Source of the DNA: CAJXII01 sp965242915
GTDB taxonomy: Bacteria; Campylobacterota; Campylobacteria; Campylobacterales; Arcobacteraceae
Assembly (NCBI GenBank): GCA_965242915.1
Contig: CBDETN010000026.1
Location: 124,001 to 188,000, forward strand
Direction of reading: 5' to 3'
DNA: 64,000 nucleotides
Position numbers and translations under genes: made by a program. Shown piece after piece: positions 16,793 through 25,199 of this stretch. Position 1 is the first letter of the stretch; the number at the start of each line of letters is the position of its first letter. The notes beneath the pieces are model-generated. The model was not told where the DNA came from, searched no databases, and worked only from the letters and a program-made list of their open reading frames with translations.

Positions 16793-17038
16793 TTATAAAT
16801 TATAATATAAAAGCCTTCCTATAAAGAATAGCTTAAATGAAAGGTAAAATTTAAAAAGTGCATACTTTTAGGTTTTATCTTTAAAGTACTATGAAAAATA
16901 GTATTTTGAAGATGAAATTTATTTCATTGTAAACAAGTAAAATGGTATTGGCTGTTTTAAATAATGTGCCAATTTATAGTATTAAATTATTTGTTTGAGT
17001 TTTTTTACAACTTACTGTTAATTACATCTAAATTAAGA
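16793..17038. other. intergenic stretch after nosY, no gene recognised
   Basis: About 245 bases of AT-rich DNA between the nosY stop and an IS110-like remnant. No open frame of note, RNA gene or clear terminator hairpin was seen. The region from 17039 to the next gene start is occupied by the remnant and the left end of an IS3 copy. Confidence 0.5.
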
Positions 17039-17109
17039 TTAAGGATGTGCTACAAATACACGAGTTGGATCATAAGGTTTATTATGGTTATAAATCGCCC
17101 AAATAATAT
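17039..17109 (-). pseudogene. C-terminal remnant of a possible IS110-family transposase
   Basis: The minus strand reads IIWAIYNHNKPYDPTRVF to a TAA at 17039-17041. The pattern of I-I-W-A-(I/M)-x5-(K/P)-(Y/F)-D is that of IS110/IS116/IS902 C-termini, but the stretch is only 22 residues, so the call is tentative. Its 5' side is cut exactly at the left end of IS3 copy A. A second, different IS110-like tail lies at 35639-35753. Confidence 0.4.
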
Positions 17110-17168
17110 TGATCTGGCTACACTAATTCATACTTAGAACTTAAATAAATCTAAGTTAAAATAAAAGT

Positions 17169-17483
17169 ATGAAGAAAGTAGAAAATATAAAAAATAGTCA
17201 ATATACAAGAGAGTTTAGAGATTCAACAATACAGTTGGTTTTAAATAATGGTGATTCAGTTCTAAAAATTGCTAAAGATTTAGATGTAAATCCTAAGACA
17301 ATTTATAATTGGATGAATGAATATAAAAAGGCCAATCAAGATTTAACTAAATCTATAGTCAAAACTCCCAAAGAAACTTTAGAACAAGAGAATAAAAGGC
17401 TAAGAAGAGAAACTAAACTACTTAGGCAGGAGCGTGATATATTAAAAAAAGCAGCAGTATACTTTGCGAAAGAAGTTCAATAA
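17169..17483 (+). CDS. IS3 OrfA, DNA-binding subunit (copy A)
   Basis: A 104-residue helix-turn-helix protein: the N-terminal YTREFRDSTIQLVLNNGDS and AKDLDVNPKTIYNWMNEYKK form the HTH_Tnp_1 domain, followed by a leucine-zipper helix (residues 62-90). An A7 run at 17444-17450 lies in the frame LKKAA. The -1 frame stays open from there through to the catalytic ORF, so an OrfAB fusion by programmed -1 frameshifting is expected, as is known for IS3. The protein is identical in copy B. Because OrfB of this copy is split, the element cannot move by itself. Confidence 0.93.
   Translation: MKKVENIKNSQYTREFRDSTIQLVLNNGDSVLKIAKDLDVNPKTIYNWMNEYKKANQDLTKSIVKTPKETLEQENKRLRRETKLLRQERDILKKAAVYFAKEVQ
17444..17450 (+). 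promoter_or_regulatory. putative -1 frameshift site of IS3 OrfA/OrfB
   Basis: An A7 slippery run in the frame TTA-AAA-AAA-GCA. After a -1 slip the frame continues without a stop (K-x-T-W-I-K-D-N-K) into OrfB. Equivalent runs are present in the other two IS3 copies. Confidence 0.65.
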
Positions 17484-18103
17484 AGTATACCTGGATAAAA
17501 GATAATAAAATGAACTTCAATAAAAATCTAATGTGCAAAATATTAAAAGTAGATATTTCAAGTTATTATCATTGGATTAATAATGGATGTATAGTTAAAA
17601 CAGTAGATGATAAACTTAATGAGTTAATAGAGATTATATTTATTCAAAGTAGATGCAAATATGGTACAAGACGGCTAAAAGATAAACTAGAGCGATTATA
17701 TGGGCTTATTGTTTCAAGAAGACGAATTGGAAATATTATGAAAGATTTAAATCTTGTAGCAAATAAAAAGAAAAGGTTTAAAGTTAATACAACAGATTCA
17801 AATCATAATTTACCTGTAGCACCTAATATTTTAAATAGAGATTTTTATGCTTCAGCCCCTGATGAAAAATATGTGGGAGATATAACATATATTCCAACAT
17901 CAGAAGGATGGCTATATCTTGCAACTGTAATAGATTTATATTCAAGAAGAGTTGTTGGTTGGTCAATGGATGATACTATGAAAGTAGATTTAGTTAATGA
18001 TGCCCTCATTATGGCATTAAAAAATAGAAATCCACCAAAAGGTTTAATATGGCATACAGATAGAGGTAGTCAGTATACATCTTACTCTCATAAAGATTTA
18101 TTA

Positions 18104-19215
18104 CGCCAATTCACACTTAAAGTGCAACAAAACCAGCCAAAATTATGCCACCATTTTTCTTGAAACTTCCTTGAAAAATATCTCATTTGGTGTGTAATAT
18201 TTCAGAATCTTTCTTGGTCTATTATTTAGCCTATTTTGAATGATAGTTATTTGAGTTTGATTTATATTTTCAAAGCTATATTTCTTGGGAATATATTCTC
18301 TAACTAGTCCATTTGTATGCTCATTCAATCCTCTTTGCCAAGATGAGTATGGATCACAAAAGTAAAACTTTAGATTTAATTTTTGAGCTATCTCTTCATG
18401 ATAGGAGAACTCTTTACCATTATCTGAAGTAATTGTACGAACTAGTTTCTTTATTGGATGTAAAAGCTCTATAATAGCTTGTGTAACAACATCTGCTTTT
18501 TTAGATTCAACTATCTTCATAAGTGTAAATTTACTCTTTCTATCAACTAAGGTAACGATAGCACCTTTATGGTCTTTACCTATAATTGTATCTACTTCAA
18601 AGTCACCAAATCTAGTTTTCTTTTCAATAATCTTAGCTCGTTTACTAATATTTACTCTATTTTTAATTTGACCTCTAGTCTTGTATTGACTACTTCTATT
18701 ACCATACTTTTTATTTTTATGTCTCAATAATTTATATAATCGACCACCACTTCTTTGATTTGCATAAATGTATCTATATACTGTTTCATATGAAATATTT
18801 GCTATTTTATCTTTTTTCAATCTACCAACTAGTTGATCAGGAGATAAGCCATCTCTTAACATCTTACCAATTTTTAGTTTTAATTTATTAGTGAGTTTCT
18901 TATATCTATCTTTAAATTTATCTCTTGATACTGCTTTTATATGTGCATCATCTGCACTATAATATCCATTATTACTATTTCTACTTAGTTCTCTTGATAT
19001 TGTAGATTTAGATACTTCAATTAGTTCTGCTATTTTTGTGATTGTATAGTTCTCGTTTTTATAAGCAAATATTTGATACCTTAAACCTAAGGTTAATTGT
19101 TTATACTTTTTCATTTAATGCTCCATTTATCCTGTAAGATATGTAGCTTAAATTGTATATCAATTAGCCTTACTATCTTATATTTCTAAATGTTGCACTT
19201 TAAGTGTGAATGTTC
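18104..19215 (-). mobile_element. IS30-family element inside IS3 copy A
   Basis: A 1112-bp element with terminal inverted repeats sharing ATTCACACTTAAAGTGCAAC exactly. The target duplication ATTA lies at 18100-18103 and 19216-19219. Comparison with the uninterrupted copy C (TTTATTAGAAG) confirms that removing element plus one duplicate restores the IS3 sequence. The intact ends, intact transposase and matched duplication indicate a recent insertion. Confidence 0.95.
18143..19114 (-). CDS. IS30-family transposase
   Basis: A 323-residue transposase. The N-terminal HTH reads LTLGLRYQIFAYKNENYTIT and IAELIEVSKSTISRELSRN. The DDE core follows, with FGDFEVDTIIGKDHKGAIV (first Asp), RTITSDNGKEF (second Asp) and a C-terminal Glu in SSWQRGLNEHTNGLVREY. 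All catalytic motifs are intact and the length matches the family. It runs against the host IS3 genes. Its start ATG at 19112-19114 is only about 100 bases inside the right end. Confidence 0.96.
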   Translation of the reverse strand: MKKYKQLTLGLRYQIFAYKNENYTITKIAELIEVSKSTISRELSRNSNNGYYSADDAHIKAVSRDKFKDRYKKLTNKLKLKIGKMLRDGLSPDQLVGRLKKDKIANISYETVYRYIYANQRSGGRLYKLLRHKNKKYGNRSSQYKTRGQIKNRVNISKRAKIIEKKTRFGDFEVDTIIGKDHKGAIVTLVDRKSKFTLMKIVESKKADVVTQAIIELLHPIKKLVRTITSDNGKEFSYHEEIAQKLNLKFYFCDPYSSWQRGLNEHTNGLVREYIPKKYSFENINQTQITIIQNRLNNRPRKILKYYTPNEIFFKEVSRKMVA

Positions 19216-19506
19216 ATTAGAAGAAAATGGAATTATACAAAGTATGAGTAGAAAAGGTAATTGTTGGGATAATGCAGTTGCTGAAAGTTTTTTCCATACA
19301 TTAAAAACTGAACTTACTCATCATGAGATTTATGAAACTAAATCAAAAGCTAATCAATCTATATTTGAATATATAGAAGTATATTACAATAAACAAAGAA
19401 TGCATAGTGCAAATAATAATTATTCACCAGTTGAGTTTGAAGAGTTAATGTTACAAAATGAAATGGTTGCTTAGAATTTATAGTTCTTAGTATGATATAG
19501 GGTTGA

Positions 19507-19914
19507 CAGATCAAATCTTCTACCAAAGAAGGCAATAAAACAATGCTTTTAGCAGGTGCAAATAAAGTTATAAATCCTTATGAAATAGGAGCTTTAAGAA
19601 TATTTAGATTACTTCATAAACCATTAATTTTAGAGATGTTAGATAATATTTTATTTAGTAAATCAGATATTGAAGTTGCAGAGATTACAATCAAAAAAAA
19701 TTCAATATTTGATGGTGTTTATTTAAAAGATTTAACAACTATTGATAAAGAAAATATTATAATACTTGGTATTCAAGGTAAAGAGATAAGTGATGAGTTT
19801 ATTTTCTTTTCCACTGGGATAAATCATAAAATAGATGAAGGAGATACCCTTGTTATTTTAGGTCAATCTGAGAATTTGAAAAGATTTAAAAAAGAGATTC
19901 ATCATATTATTTAA
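19507..19914 (+). pseudogene. C-terminal part of a K+ channel/TrkA-type RCK protein
   Basis: The frame is open from the IS3 end and reads K-E-G-N-K-T-M-L-L-A-G-A-N-K-V-I-N-P-Y-E-I-G, the end of a TrkA-N Rossmann domain. A TrkA-C domain follows (EVAEITIKKNSIFDGVYLKD, EGDTLVILG). The N-terminal channel and most of the NAD-binding domain are missing, and no matching fragment exists on the other side of the IS. An ATG at 19543 could still give a 123-residue TrkA-C protein. It ends 29 bases before the DUF1538 gene, probably its former operon partner. Confidence 0.8.
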
Positions 19915-19943
19915 TATAAAATTTATAAATACGAAGGTTAATA

Positions 19944-21905
19944 ATGACACAAATTTATTTATTTATTAGGCTTTTAAAAGAGTCTTTTAGAGATTTGATA
20001 CCGATAGTTTTAGTTATACTGTTTTTTCAATTGGCTATTTTACAAACGATTCCATCTGATTGGATGCCTACTACAATGGGTATGATAATTGTAGGAATTG
20101 GTCTTGCAATCTTTTTACAAGGTCTTGAAATAGGGATATTCCCTGTCGGTGAAAACTTGGCAAGAGATTTTGCAAAAAGTGGATCTACTATGTGGATTCT
20201 TATTTTTGGATTTATGATAGGTTTCGGTACTACAATTGCAGAACCGGCACTTGTAGTTATTGCTGAAAAAGCAGCTGCTATTAGTAGTGGTAGAATTGAT
20301 GCTGATATATTAAGATATGTTGTAGCGTTATCTGTTGGATTTGCTATATTACTTGGTGTTTACAGAATCATTAAGGGTCATCCGATACACTACTATATAA
20401 TAAGTGGATATATAGCTGTTGTAACTGTAACTTTTGCAGCACCAACAGAGATAATAGGACTTGCATATGATCTTGGAGGAGTTACTACTTCTACTGTTAC
20501 AGTTCCTCTTGTTGCTGCTCTTGGTATTGGTCTAGCTTCTACTATTAAAGGCAGAAATCCTATAATCGATGGTTTTGGTCTTATAGCATTTGCTTCTCTT
20601 ACCCCCATGATCTTTGTGCAAATATATGGGATATTTGTTTATAATTTTGTAGAAGTTAAAGATGTGGCACAAGTTCTTGTTGAAGCAAAAGTTTCGGTTT
20701 CTACAACTATAACAGTTGATTCTGTAGTAAATGGTATGTTAGCTGTTATTCAAGATGTATTACCTATTTTGGCAATTATATTGTTTTTTCAATATGGAAT
20801 ATTAAAAAAACAAATTGAAAATTTAAAACTTGTAATAATTGGTTTTGCACTTGTAATATTAGGTCTTTATGCATTTATTCTTGGTTTAGAGATGGGATTA
20901 TTTGCTCTTGGTGAATCAATGGCATACCAACTGACAACAATGGGAAATGTATGGATAATCTATGCATTTGCTTTTGCTATTGGATTTTCAACAACCATGG
21001 CAGAACCGGCACTTATGGCTATTGCTAAAAAATCCAAAGAGATCAGCGATGGTAAAATCAATGATTTAACTTTAAGATTATTTGTAGCTTTTGGTGTGGC
21101 TTTTGGTATTGCACTTGGTGCTTTTAGGATTGTAGACGGTGGACATATACATTATTATATTATTGTAGGTTATGCAATTGTTATTGCATTAACATTTATA
21201 GCACCAAAACATATTATTCCAATCGCTTATGATAGCGGCGGGGTTACCACTTCAACCGTAACTGTACCTTTAGTTGCTGCTTTAGGGATAGGACTTGCTT
21301 CAAATATTGATGGTAGAAGTGCTCTTATTGATGGATTTGGGCTTATAGCTTTTGCGTCATTATTCCCAATAATATCAGTTATGGCTTATGGTATTTTAGT
21401 AGATAAACTTCATGTAAAAAGTGATACTGAAATTGCAGCTCTTGATGAACAAAATGATACTTTTAAACTTCATGGTTCGTTAGAAGGTGTTGATGATATG
21501 CGTTTATCAACCATTAATCTTGATGCAACAAATTTAAGACACTCTTTATCTTTAGATTTTTCTGCTGTTGTTGTAATAGTACCAAAAGATAAAAAAGATG
21601 ATGCCTTACATGCTGCCAGGGAAGCCGGTGCCAGTGGTGTTACTATATTAAATGCGAGTGGAATGGGTCTGGCCGAAATTGATAATATATTTAGGCATGC
21701 ACATGAAGAAACTGATACATTATTGTTATTTATAGTTCCAAGTATGATAGTAGACGGTATTATAAAAGAGATTATAAAGAAACTGCATATTACAAGCAGC
21801 GGTGATGGAATTGCTTTTTGTGTACCTATTACACATATGAAAGGTATTAGTTTAAGACAAGAAGATCTTTTTGAGAAAGAAGTTGAAGAGTTAAAGAAAA
21901 AATAG
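19944..21905 (+). CDS. DUF1538 membrane protein with P-II-like C-terminal domain
   Basis: A 653-residue protein made of two homologous membrane halves (about residues 10-250 and 260-490). Each contains G-x-x-x-P-x-G-E or G-x-x-A-L-G-E, TTxAEPAL(V/M)xIA and YDxGGVTTSTVTVPLVAALG motifs, repeated nearly word for word. That is DUF1538, an uncharacterised multi-pass family. Residues 530-650 form a soluble domain (SAVVVIVPKDKKDDALHAA, GASGVTILNA) resembling P-II nitrogen-regulatory proteins. Transport with nucleotide-gated regulation is plausible but unproven. It directly follows the truncated K+-channel gene, which may link it to ion homeostasis. Confidence 0.85.
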   Translation: MTQIYLFIRLLKESFRDLIPIVLVILFFQLAILQTIPSDWMPTTMGMIIVGIGLAIFLQGLEIGIFPVGENLARDFAKSGSTMWILIFGFMIGFGTTIAEPALVVIAEKAAAISSGRIDADILRYVVALSVGFAILLGVYRIIKGHPIHYYIISGYIAVVTVTFAAPTEIIGLAYDLGGVTTSTVTVPLVAALGIGLASTIKGRNPIIDGFGLIAFASLTPMIFVQIYGIFVYNFVEVKDVAQVLVEAKVSVSTTITVDSVVNGMLAVIQDVLPILAIILFFQYGILKKQIENLKLVIIGFALVILGLYAFILGLEMGLFALGESMAYQLTTMGNVWIIYAFAFAIGFSTTMAEPALMAIAKKSKEISDGKINDLTLRLFVAFGVAFGIALGAFRIVDGGHIHYYIIVGYAIVIALTFIAPKHIIPIAYDSGGVTTSTVTVPLVAALGIGLASNIDGRSALIDGFGLIAFASLFPIISVMAYGILVDKLHVKSDTEIAALDEQNDTFKLHGSLEGVDDMRLSTINLDATNLRHSLSLDFSAVVVIVPKDKKDDALHAAREAGASGVTILNASGMGLAEIDNIFRHAHEETDTLLLFIVPSMIVDGIIKEIIKKLHITSSGDGIAFCVPITHMKGISLRQEDLFEKEVEELKKK

Positions 21906-21946
21906 TTATTTCTTCAACTCTAGGGAGATGAGAGAATATATATTCT

Positions 21947-23584
21947 CTACATTCCCATACCACCCATACCCATTCCACCCATGTCAGGCATAGCCGGCAT
22001 TGCTGTTTTTTCCTCTTTAATATCTGAAACAGTGGCTTCTGTAGTAAGAAGTAAAGAAGCTACAGAAACAGCATTTTGCATTGCAACTCTTTCAACTTTT
22101 GCAGGATCTACAATTCCTGCTTCAAACATATCTACATATTTTCCAGTTACTGCATCAAATCCAACATTTGCATCGGTTGATTTTGATACTTCATTTGCTA
22201 CAACTCCTGCATCAAATCCTGCATTTTCTGCAATTTGTTTAAGTGGAGCTTGGATAGCTCTAATTATAATATCAGCACCAATTTGTTCATCACCTTCAAA
22301 ATCATGAGTTACTTTTGCAGCAGCTTTGATTAATGCAGCTCCCCCACCAATAACGATACCTTCTTCAACGGCCGCACGAGTAGCAGATAAAGCATCATCA
22401 ACTCTGTCTTTTTTCTCTTTCATTTCCGTTTCAGTCGGAGCACCTACTTTGATAACTGCAACTCCACCAGATAATTTTGCAAGTCTTTCTTGTGCTTTTT
22501 CTTTATCATAATCACTTGTAGTTGTTTCAATTTCATTTCTAATTTGTCCAACTCTTTGCTTTACGGCAGCTGCATCTCCTGCACCATTTATGATAGTTGT
22601 ATTATCTTTGTCAATTACAACTTTAGCAGCAGTTCCAAGGATATCTATAGTAGCACCTTCAAGTGTCATACCTCTCTCTTCACTGATAACAGAAGCACCG
22701 GTTAAAATTGCGATATCTTCAAGCATAGCTTTTCTTCTATCTCCAAATCCAGGAGCTTTAACAGCTGCAATATTTAAACTACCTCTCAATCTATTAACAA
22801 CAAGAGTTGAGAGTGCTTCACCGTCAACATCTTCAGCAATGATTAAAAGTGGTCTTTGAGTTTTATTTACAGCTTCAAGAATTGGTAACATCTCTTTTAA
22901 AGAACTGATTTTTTTATCACTTAATAAAATAAATGGATTTTCAAGCTCTGCTATCATTTTTTCTACATTTGTAGCAAAGTAAGGGGATAAATAACCTCTG
23001 TCAAACTGCATACCCTCAACTACATCAAGCTCATCTGAAATTCCTTTAGCTTCTTCAACAGTAATAACACCGTCTTTACCAACTTTTTCCATAGCTTCAG
23101 CAATCATATCACCAATAGCAGTATCAGAGTTCGCTGAAATTGTAGCAACTTGAGCAATCTCTTTTTTGTCTGCAACCGGTCTTGAAATCTCTTTAAGTTC
23201 TGCTAAGATTTGAGCACAAGCTTTATCCATACCTCTTTTAAGCTGCACTGGATTAGCACCTGCCGTTACATTTCGTAAACCCTCTTTAAAAATTGAGTGA
23301 GCTAAGATCGTAGCAGTTGTTGTACCATCTCCTGCCTCATCATTTGTATTTGATGCAACTTCTTTTACAAGTTGTGCACCCATATTTTCCAATGTATCTT
23401 CAAGTTCAATTTCTCTTGCAACACTGACACCATCTTTAGTAATAGAAGGGCTTCCAAATGATTTTTGAAGTAAAACATTTCTACCTCTTGGACCCATTGT
23501 TACTTTTACAGCATCTGATAATTTTTTAACACCACTATATAATCTTTGTCTAGCATCATCGCTAAAATGTATCTCTTTTGCCAT
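21947..23584 (-). CDS. groEL: chaperonin GroEL
   Basis: The 60-kDa chaperonin subunit: 545 residues, with TMGPRGRNVLL near residue 30, the ATP-binding GDGTTTATILA near residue 86, VEEGIVIGGGAAL near residue 405 and the flexible Gly-Met tail (DMGGMGMGGMGM). It encapsulates folding substrates together with GroES. Its start codon overlaps the groES stop by one base. Expression should be controlled by the CIRCE/consensus promoter ahead of groES. Confidence 0.99.
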   Translation of the reverse strand: MAKEIHFSDDARQRLYSGVKKLSDAVKVTMGPRGRNVLLQKSFGSPSITKDGVSVAREIELEDTLENMGAQLVKEVASNTNDEAGDGTTTATILAHSIFKEGLRNVTAGANPVQLKRGMDKACAQILAELKEISRPVADKKEIAQVATISANSDTAIGDMIAEAMEKVGKDGVITVEEAKGISDELDVVEGMQFDRGYLSPYFATNVEKMIAELENPFILLSDKKISSLKEMLPILEAVNKTQRPLLIIAEDVDGEALSTLVVNRLRGSLNIAAVKAPGFGDRRKAMLEDIAILTGASVISEERGMTLEGATIDILGTAAKVVIDKDNTTIINGAGDAAAVKQRVGQIRNEIETTTSDYDKEKAQERLAKLSGGVAVIKVGAPTETEMKEKKDRVDDALSATRAAVEEGIVIGGGAALIKAAAKVTHDFEGDEQIGADIIIRAIQAPLKQIAENAGFDAGVVANEVSKSTDANVGFDAVTGKYVDMFEAGIVDPAKVERVAMQNAVSVASLLLTTEATVSDIKEEKTAMPAMPDMGGMGMGGMGM

Positions 23585-23850
23585 TATTTCATCACTCCTA
23601 AAATTTCTGTTGTTTCCATTACTAGGTATTCGATACCTTCTAATGTTACTGTTGCACTTTTTGCATATTTTGTAAATACCACTTGGTCACCTACTTTTAC
23701 ATCTTTAACCTCACTGCCAATAGCCATAATTTCAGCTTGTGTCGGTTTCTCTTGTGTTGCATTATCCGGAATATAAATCCCGCTTGCTGTTTTTGTTTCT
23801 ACTTCTTCTACTTTTATAAGTACTCTATCACCTAATGGTTGAAAGTTCAT
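23584..23850 (-). CDS. groES: co-chaperonin GroES
   Basis: An 88-residue lid subunit of the chaperonin, with N-terminal FQPLGDRVLIKVEEVE, the mobile loop TASGIYIPDNA (residues 21-31) and GDQVVFTKYA near residue 58. AAGGAAC precedes the ATG. It is the first gene of the heat-shock operon; the CIRCE palindrome lies 31-69 bases upstream of its start. Confidence 0.98.
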   Translation of the reverse strand: MNFQPLGDRVLIKVEEVETKTASGIYIPDNATQEKPTQAEIMAIGSEVKDVKVGDQVVFTKYAKSATVTLEGIEYLVMETTEILGVMK

Positions 23851-23880
23851 TATTTGTTCCTTTATTAATTGTTTAGATAT

Positions 23881-23919
23881 ATAATTCTAGCACTCAATTG
23901 TTTTGAGTGCTAGAATTAT
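23881..23919 (-). promoter_or_regulatory. CIRCE operator (HrcA-binding site) upstream of groESL
   Basis: Perfect 15-base arms, ATAATTCTAGCACTC and GAGTGCTAGAATTAT, separated by nine bases. The core matches the TTAGCACTC-N9-GAGTGCTAA CIRCE consensus with one symmetrical change (C for the outer T-T step). It overlaps the -10 box of the promoter, so HrcA bound here would block initiation. Confidence 0.95.
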
Positions 23920-23943
23920 ATAAGATTTTCGTATTTTTGTCAA
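23915..23943 (-). promoter_or_regulatory. consensus sigma-70 promoter of groESL
   Basis: On the minus strand TTGACA (23943-23938) and TATAAT (23920-23915) are separated by exactly 17 bases, a full consensus match. The start would fall inside the CIRCE spacer near 23908. Campylobacterota promoters usually lack a recognisable -35 hexamer, so this one stands out. Confidence 0.9.
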
Positions 23944-23983
23944 GTAATTTGATGAAAAATATTGAATCTTATTAAAGATATTA

Positions 23984-24871
23984 TTATTTATGTCTATATA
24001 AATAATGAGATAAAAGTAAATTTAAATTATCTTTTATTTTAGAGTCAAAATTATTTAGAGTTTCTTCACATTTTTGTGTTAATTCATCTGCACTTTTAAT
24101 TGCACCGTCAAGACCCAGCAAATTTACAAAAGAATTTTTTGTCTCATCATTTGCAGTTGTTTTTCCAGCTTCCTCTTCTGTTGCTGTTTCATCTATAATA
24201 TCATCTTGAATTTGAAATAACAGTCCAATATCAATTCCAAACTTATAAAGTTTGTTTTGTTGTTCTAAATCAAGCCCGCTTATAATAGCACCCATCTTTA
24301 AACTTCCTGCAATTAGTTTGGCAGTTTTATGAATATGTAAAAATTCTAATTGATTAAGTTCTAACTTTTTATTTTCAAAATAACAATCAATAGCTTGACC
24401 AATTATCATCCCGTCAATCCCGCCGTCACTGCTTAAAGTTTTAATCAACTCTATTTTTGTGTCATTACTTAACGGTGCATTAGCAATTAAATTAAATGAG
24501 TGAGTATTAAGTGCATCACCAACTAAAATAGCAGTAACTTCATCAAAAGATTTATGAAGTGTTGGATGACCTCTTCGTAAATCAGCATTATCCATTGTAG
24601 GTAAATCATCATGAATTAAAGAATAAGTATGAAGCAGTTCAACTCCAAGTGCAACGCTTAAAGCATTTTTAACTAAAAGTGGCTGATATGCTTCAACAAT
24701 TGATAGTAAAAGCATAGGTCGAAATCTTTTTCCACCGGCTTTTAACATATCTTGAAGTGCTTCTTCAAAAACAGGATGAAAAGTTTTGGAAGTTGGAAGA
24801 TTAGTTAAAAGATAATCTTCAAACAAAGTTAATAAATGATGAGAAGTACTTTCTAATTTTTCACTTTTCAC
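23984..24871 (-). CDS. ispA: polyprenyl diphosphate synthase (farnesyl/geranyl-geranyl type)
   Basis: Condenses isopentenyl diphosphate with allylic diphosphates. The first Asp-rich motif is in LIHDDLPTMDNADLRRG (about residue 88), the second in QIQDDIIDETATEEEAGK (about residue 220), with GKRFRPML near residue 50. The length of 295 and the Leu-Leu-His-Thr-Tyr-Ser pattern before the first motif suit IspA-type farnesyl or geranylgeranyl synthases. Product length cannot be told by eye. The first codons (MKSEKLES) come from a GTGAAAA-type tandem repeat. The gene follows ybaB by ten bases. Confidence 0.9.
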   Translation of the reverse strand: MKSEKLESTSHHLLTLFEDYLLTNLPTSKTFHPVFEEALQDMLKAGGKRFRPMLLLSIVEAYQPLLVKNALSVALGVELLHTYSLIHDDLPTMDNADLRRGHPTLHKSFDEVTAILVGDALNTHSFNLIANAPLSNDTKIELIKTLSSDGGIDGMIIGQAIDCYFENKKLELNQLEFLHIHKTAKLIAGSLKMGAIISGLDLEQQNKLYKFGIDIGLLFQIQDDIIDETATEEEAGKTTANDETKNSFVNLLGLDGAIKSADELTQKCEETLNNFDSKIKDNLNLLLSHYLYRHK

Positions 24872-24890
24872 TTTTCATTTTTCACTTATT
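24848..24890 (-). repeat. short tandem AAAAGTGA/AAAATGA repeat at the ispA start
   Basis: On the minus strand units AAAATGA and AAAGTGA recur four times across the ybaB-ispA junction and the first ispA codons, providing the ispA ATG itself. Copy-number change would move or remove that start. Confidence 0.6.
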
Positions 24891-25199
24891 AAAAGGGTTC
24901 ATCCCACCCATCATATTTAAAGCCTGAGCTTTTTTATTATCATCACTTTGTTTGATTACATCATTCATAGCAGATATCAATAAAATTTGCAGTGAGTCTT
25001 TATCTTCTAAAAGTGAATCATCAATTTGTAAATCAATGACTTCACTGTTTCCATTAATAGATAATTCAATCATACCACCGCCAACTTTTGATGTAAAAAC
25101 TTGGTTTGCACCAGCCTCTTTAGCTTTTGCAGCCATATCTTGAACTTTACTCATCATATCATTTAGATTTATTTTGCTTAAATCAATACCTTCAAACAT
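24882..25199 (-). CDS. YbaB/EbfC family nucleoid-associated protein
   Basis: A 105-residue dimeric DNA-binding protein with N-terminal helical MMSKVQDMAAKAKEAG, central beta strands VFTSKVGGGMIELSINGNSE and a C-terminal helix ending GGMNPF. It matches YbaB in length and layout. It overlaps the panD stop by one base and is followed by ispA after ten bases. In most bacteria it sits next to dnaX/recR, so this location is lineage-specific. Confidence 0.92.
   Translation of the reverse strand: MFEGIDLSKINLNDMMSKVQDMAAKAKEAGANQVFTSKVGGGMIELSINGNSEVIDLQIDDSLLEDKDSLQILLISAMNDVIKQSDDNKKAQALNMMGGMNPFNK

Larger units (their letters stand above)
17510..19474 (+). pseudogene. IS3 OrfB transposase (copy A), split by IS30
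   Basis: The catalytic integrase-core ORF is present in two parts. Part one is 17510-18103, with GDITYIPTSEGWLYLATV (first Asp), Asp in D-L-Y-S-R-R and HTDRGSQY (second Asp). Part two is 19220-19474, with NCWDNAVAESFFHTLKTE (the catalytic Glu). An IS30 element with a 4-bp ATTA duplication separates them. Joined, they equal the 282-residue protein of copies B and C, with small changes such as T for A in GSQYTS. The gene is inactive as it stands. Confidence 0.93.
17110..19513 (+). mobile_element. IS3-family element, copy A, interrupted by IS30
   Basis: The ends are imperfect inverted repeats: TGATCTGGCTACACTAATTC on the left and, read inward from the right, TGATCTGTCAACCCTATATC. Removing the 1112-bp IS30 insert and its 4-bp duplication leaves a 1288-bp element, the size expected of IS3. 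The flanks are AATAT on the left and AATCT on the right, so no clear target duplication is seen. The left flank is an IS110-like remnant and the right flank a truncated K+-channel gene, so the outer sequence was rearranged. Confidence 0.93.

Noticed and set aside
19190..19219. ORF beginning in the IS30 right end and reading into IS3 OrfB
   Set aside because: The start is an accident of the insertion; the meaningful part is the second half of the split OrfB.
21932..21949. AGAGAATATATATTCTCT at the groEL 3' end as terminator
   Set aside because: A perfect AT-rich palindrome with no loop and no T run; it would make a weak hairpin and is not a convincing intrinsic terminator.
21981..23776. Long open frames on the plus strand opposite groEL/groES
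   Set aside because: They are antisense shadows of a highly conserved, codon-biased gene; the predicted products are low-complexity Ser/Ile/Ala-rich and have no ribosome sites.
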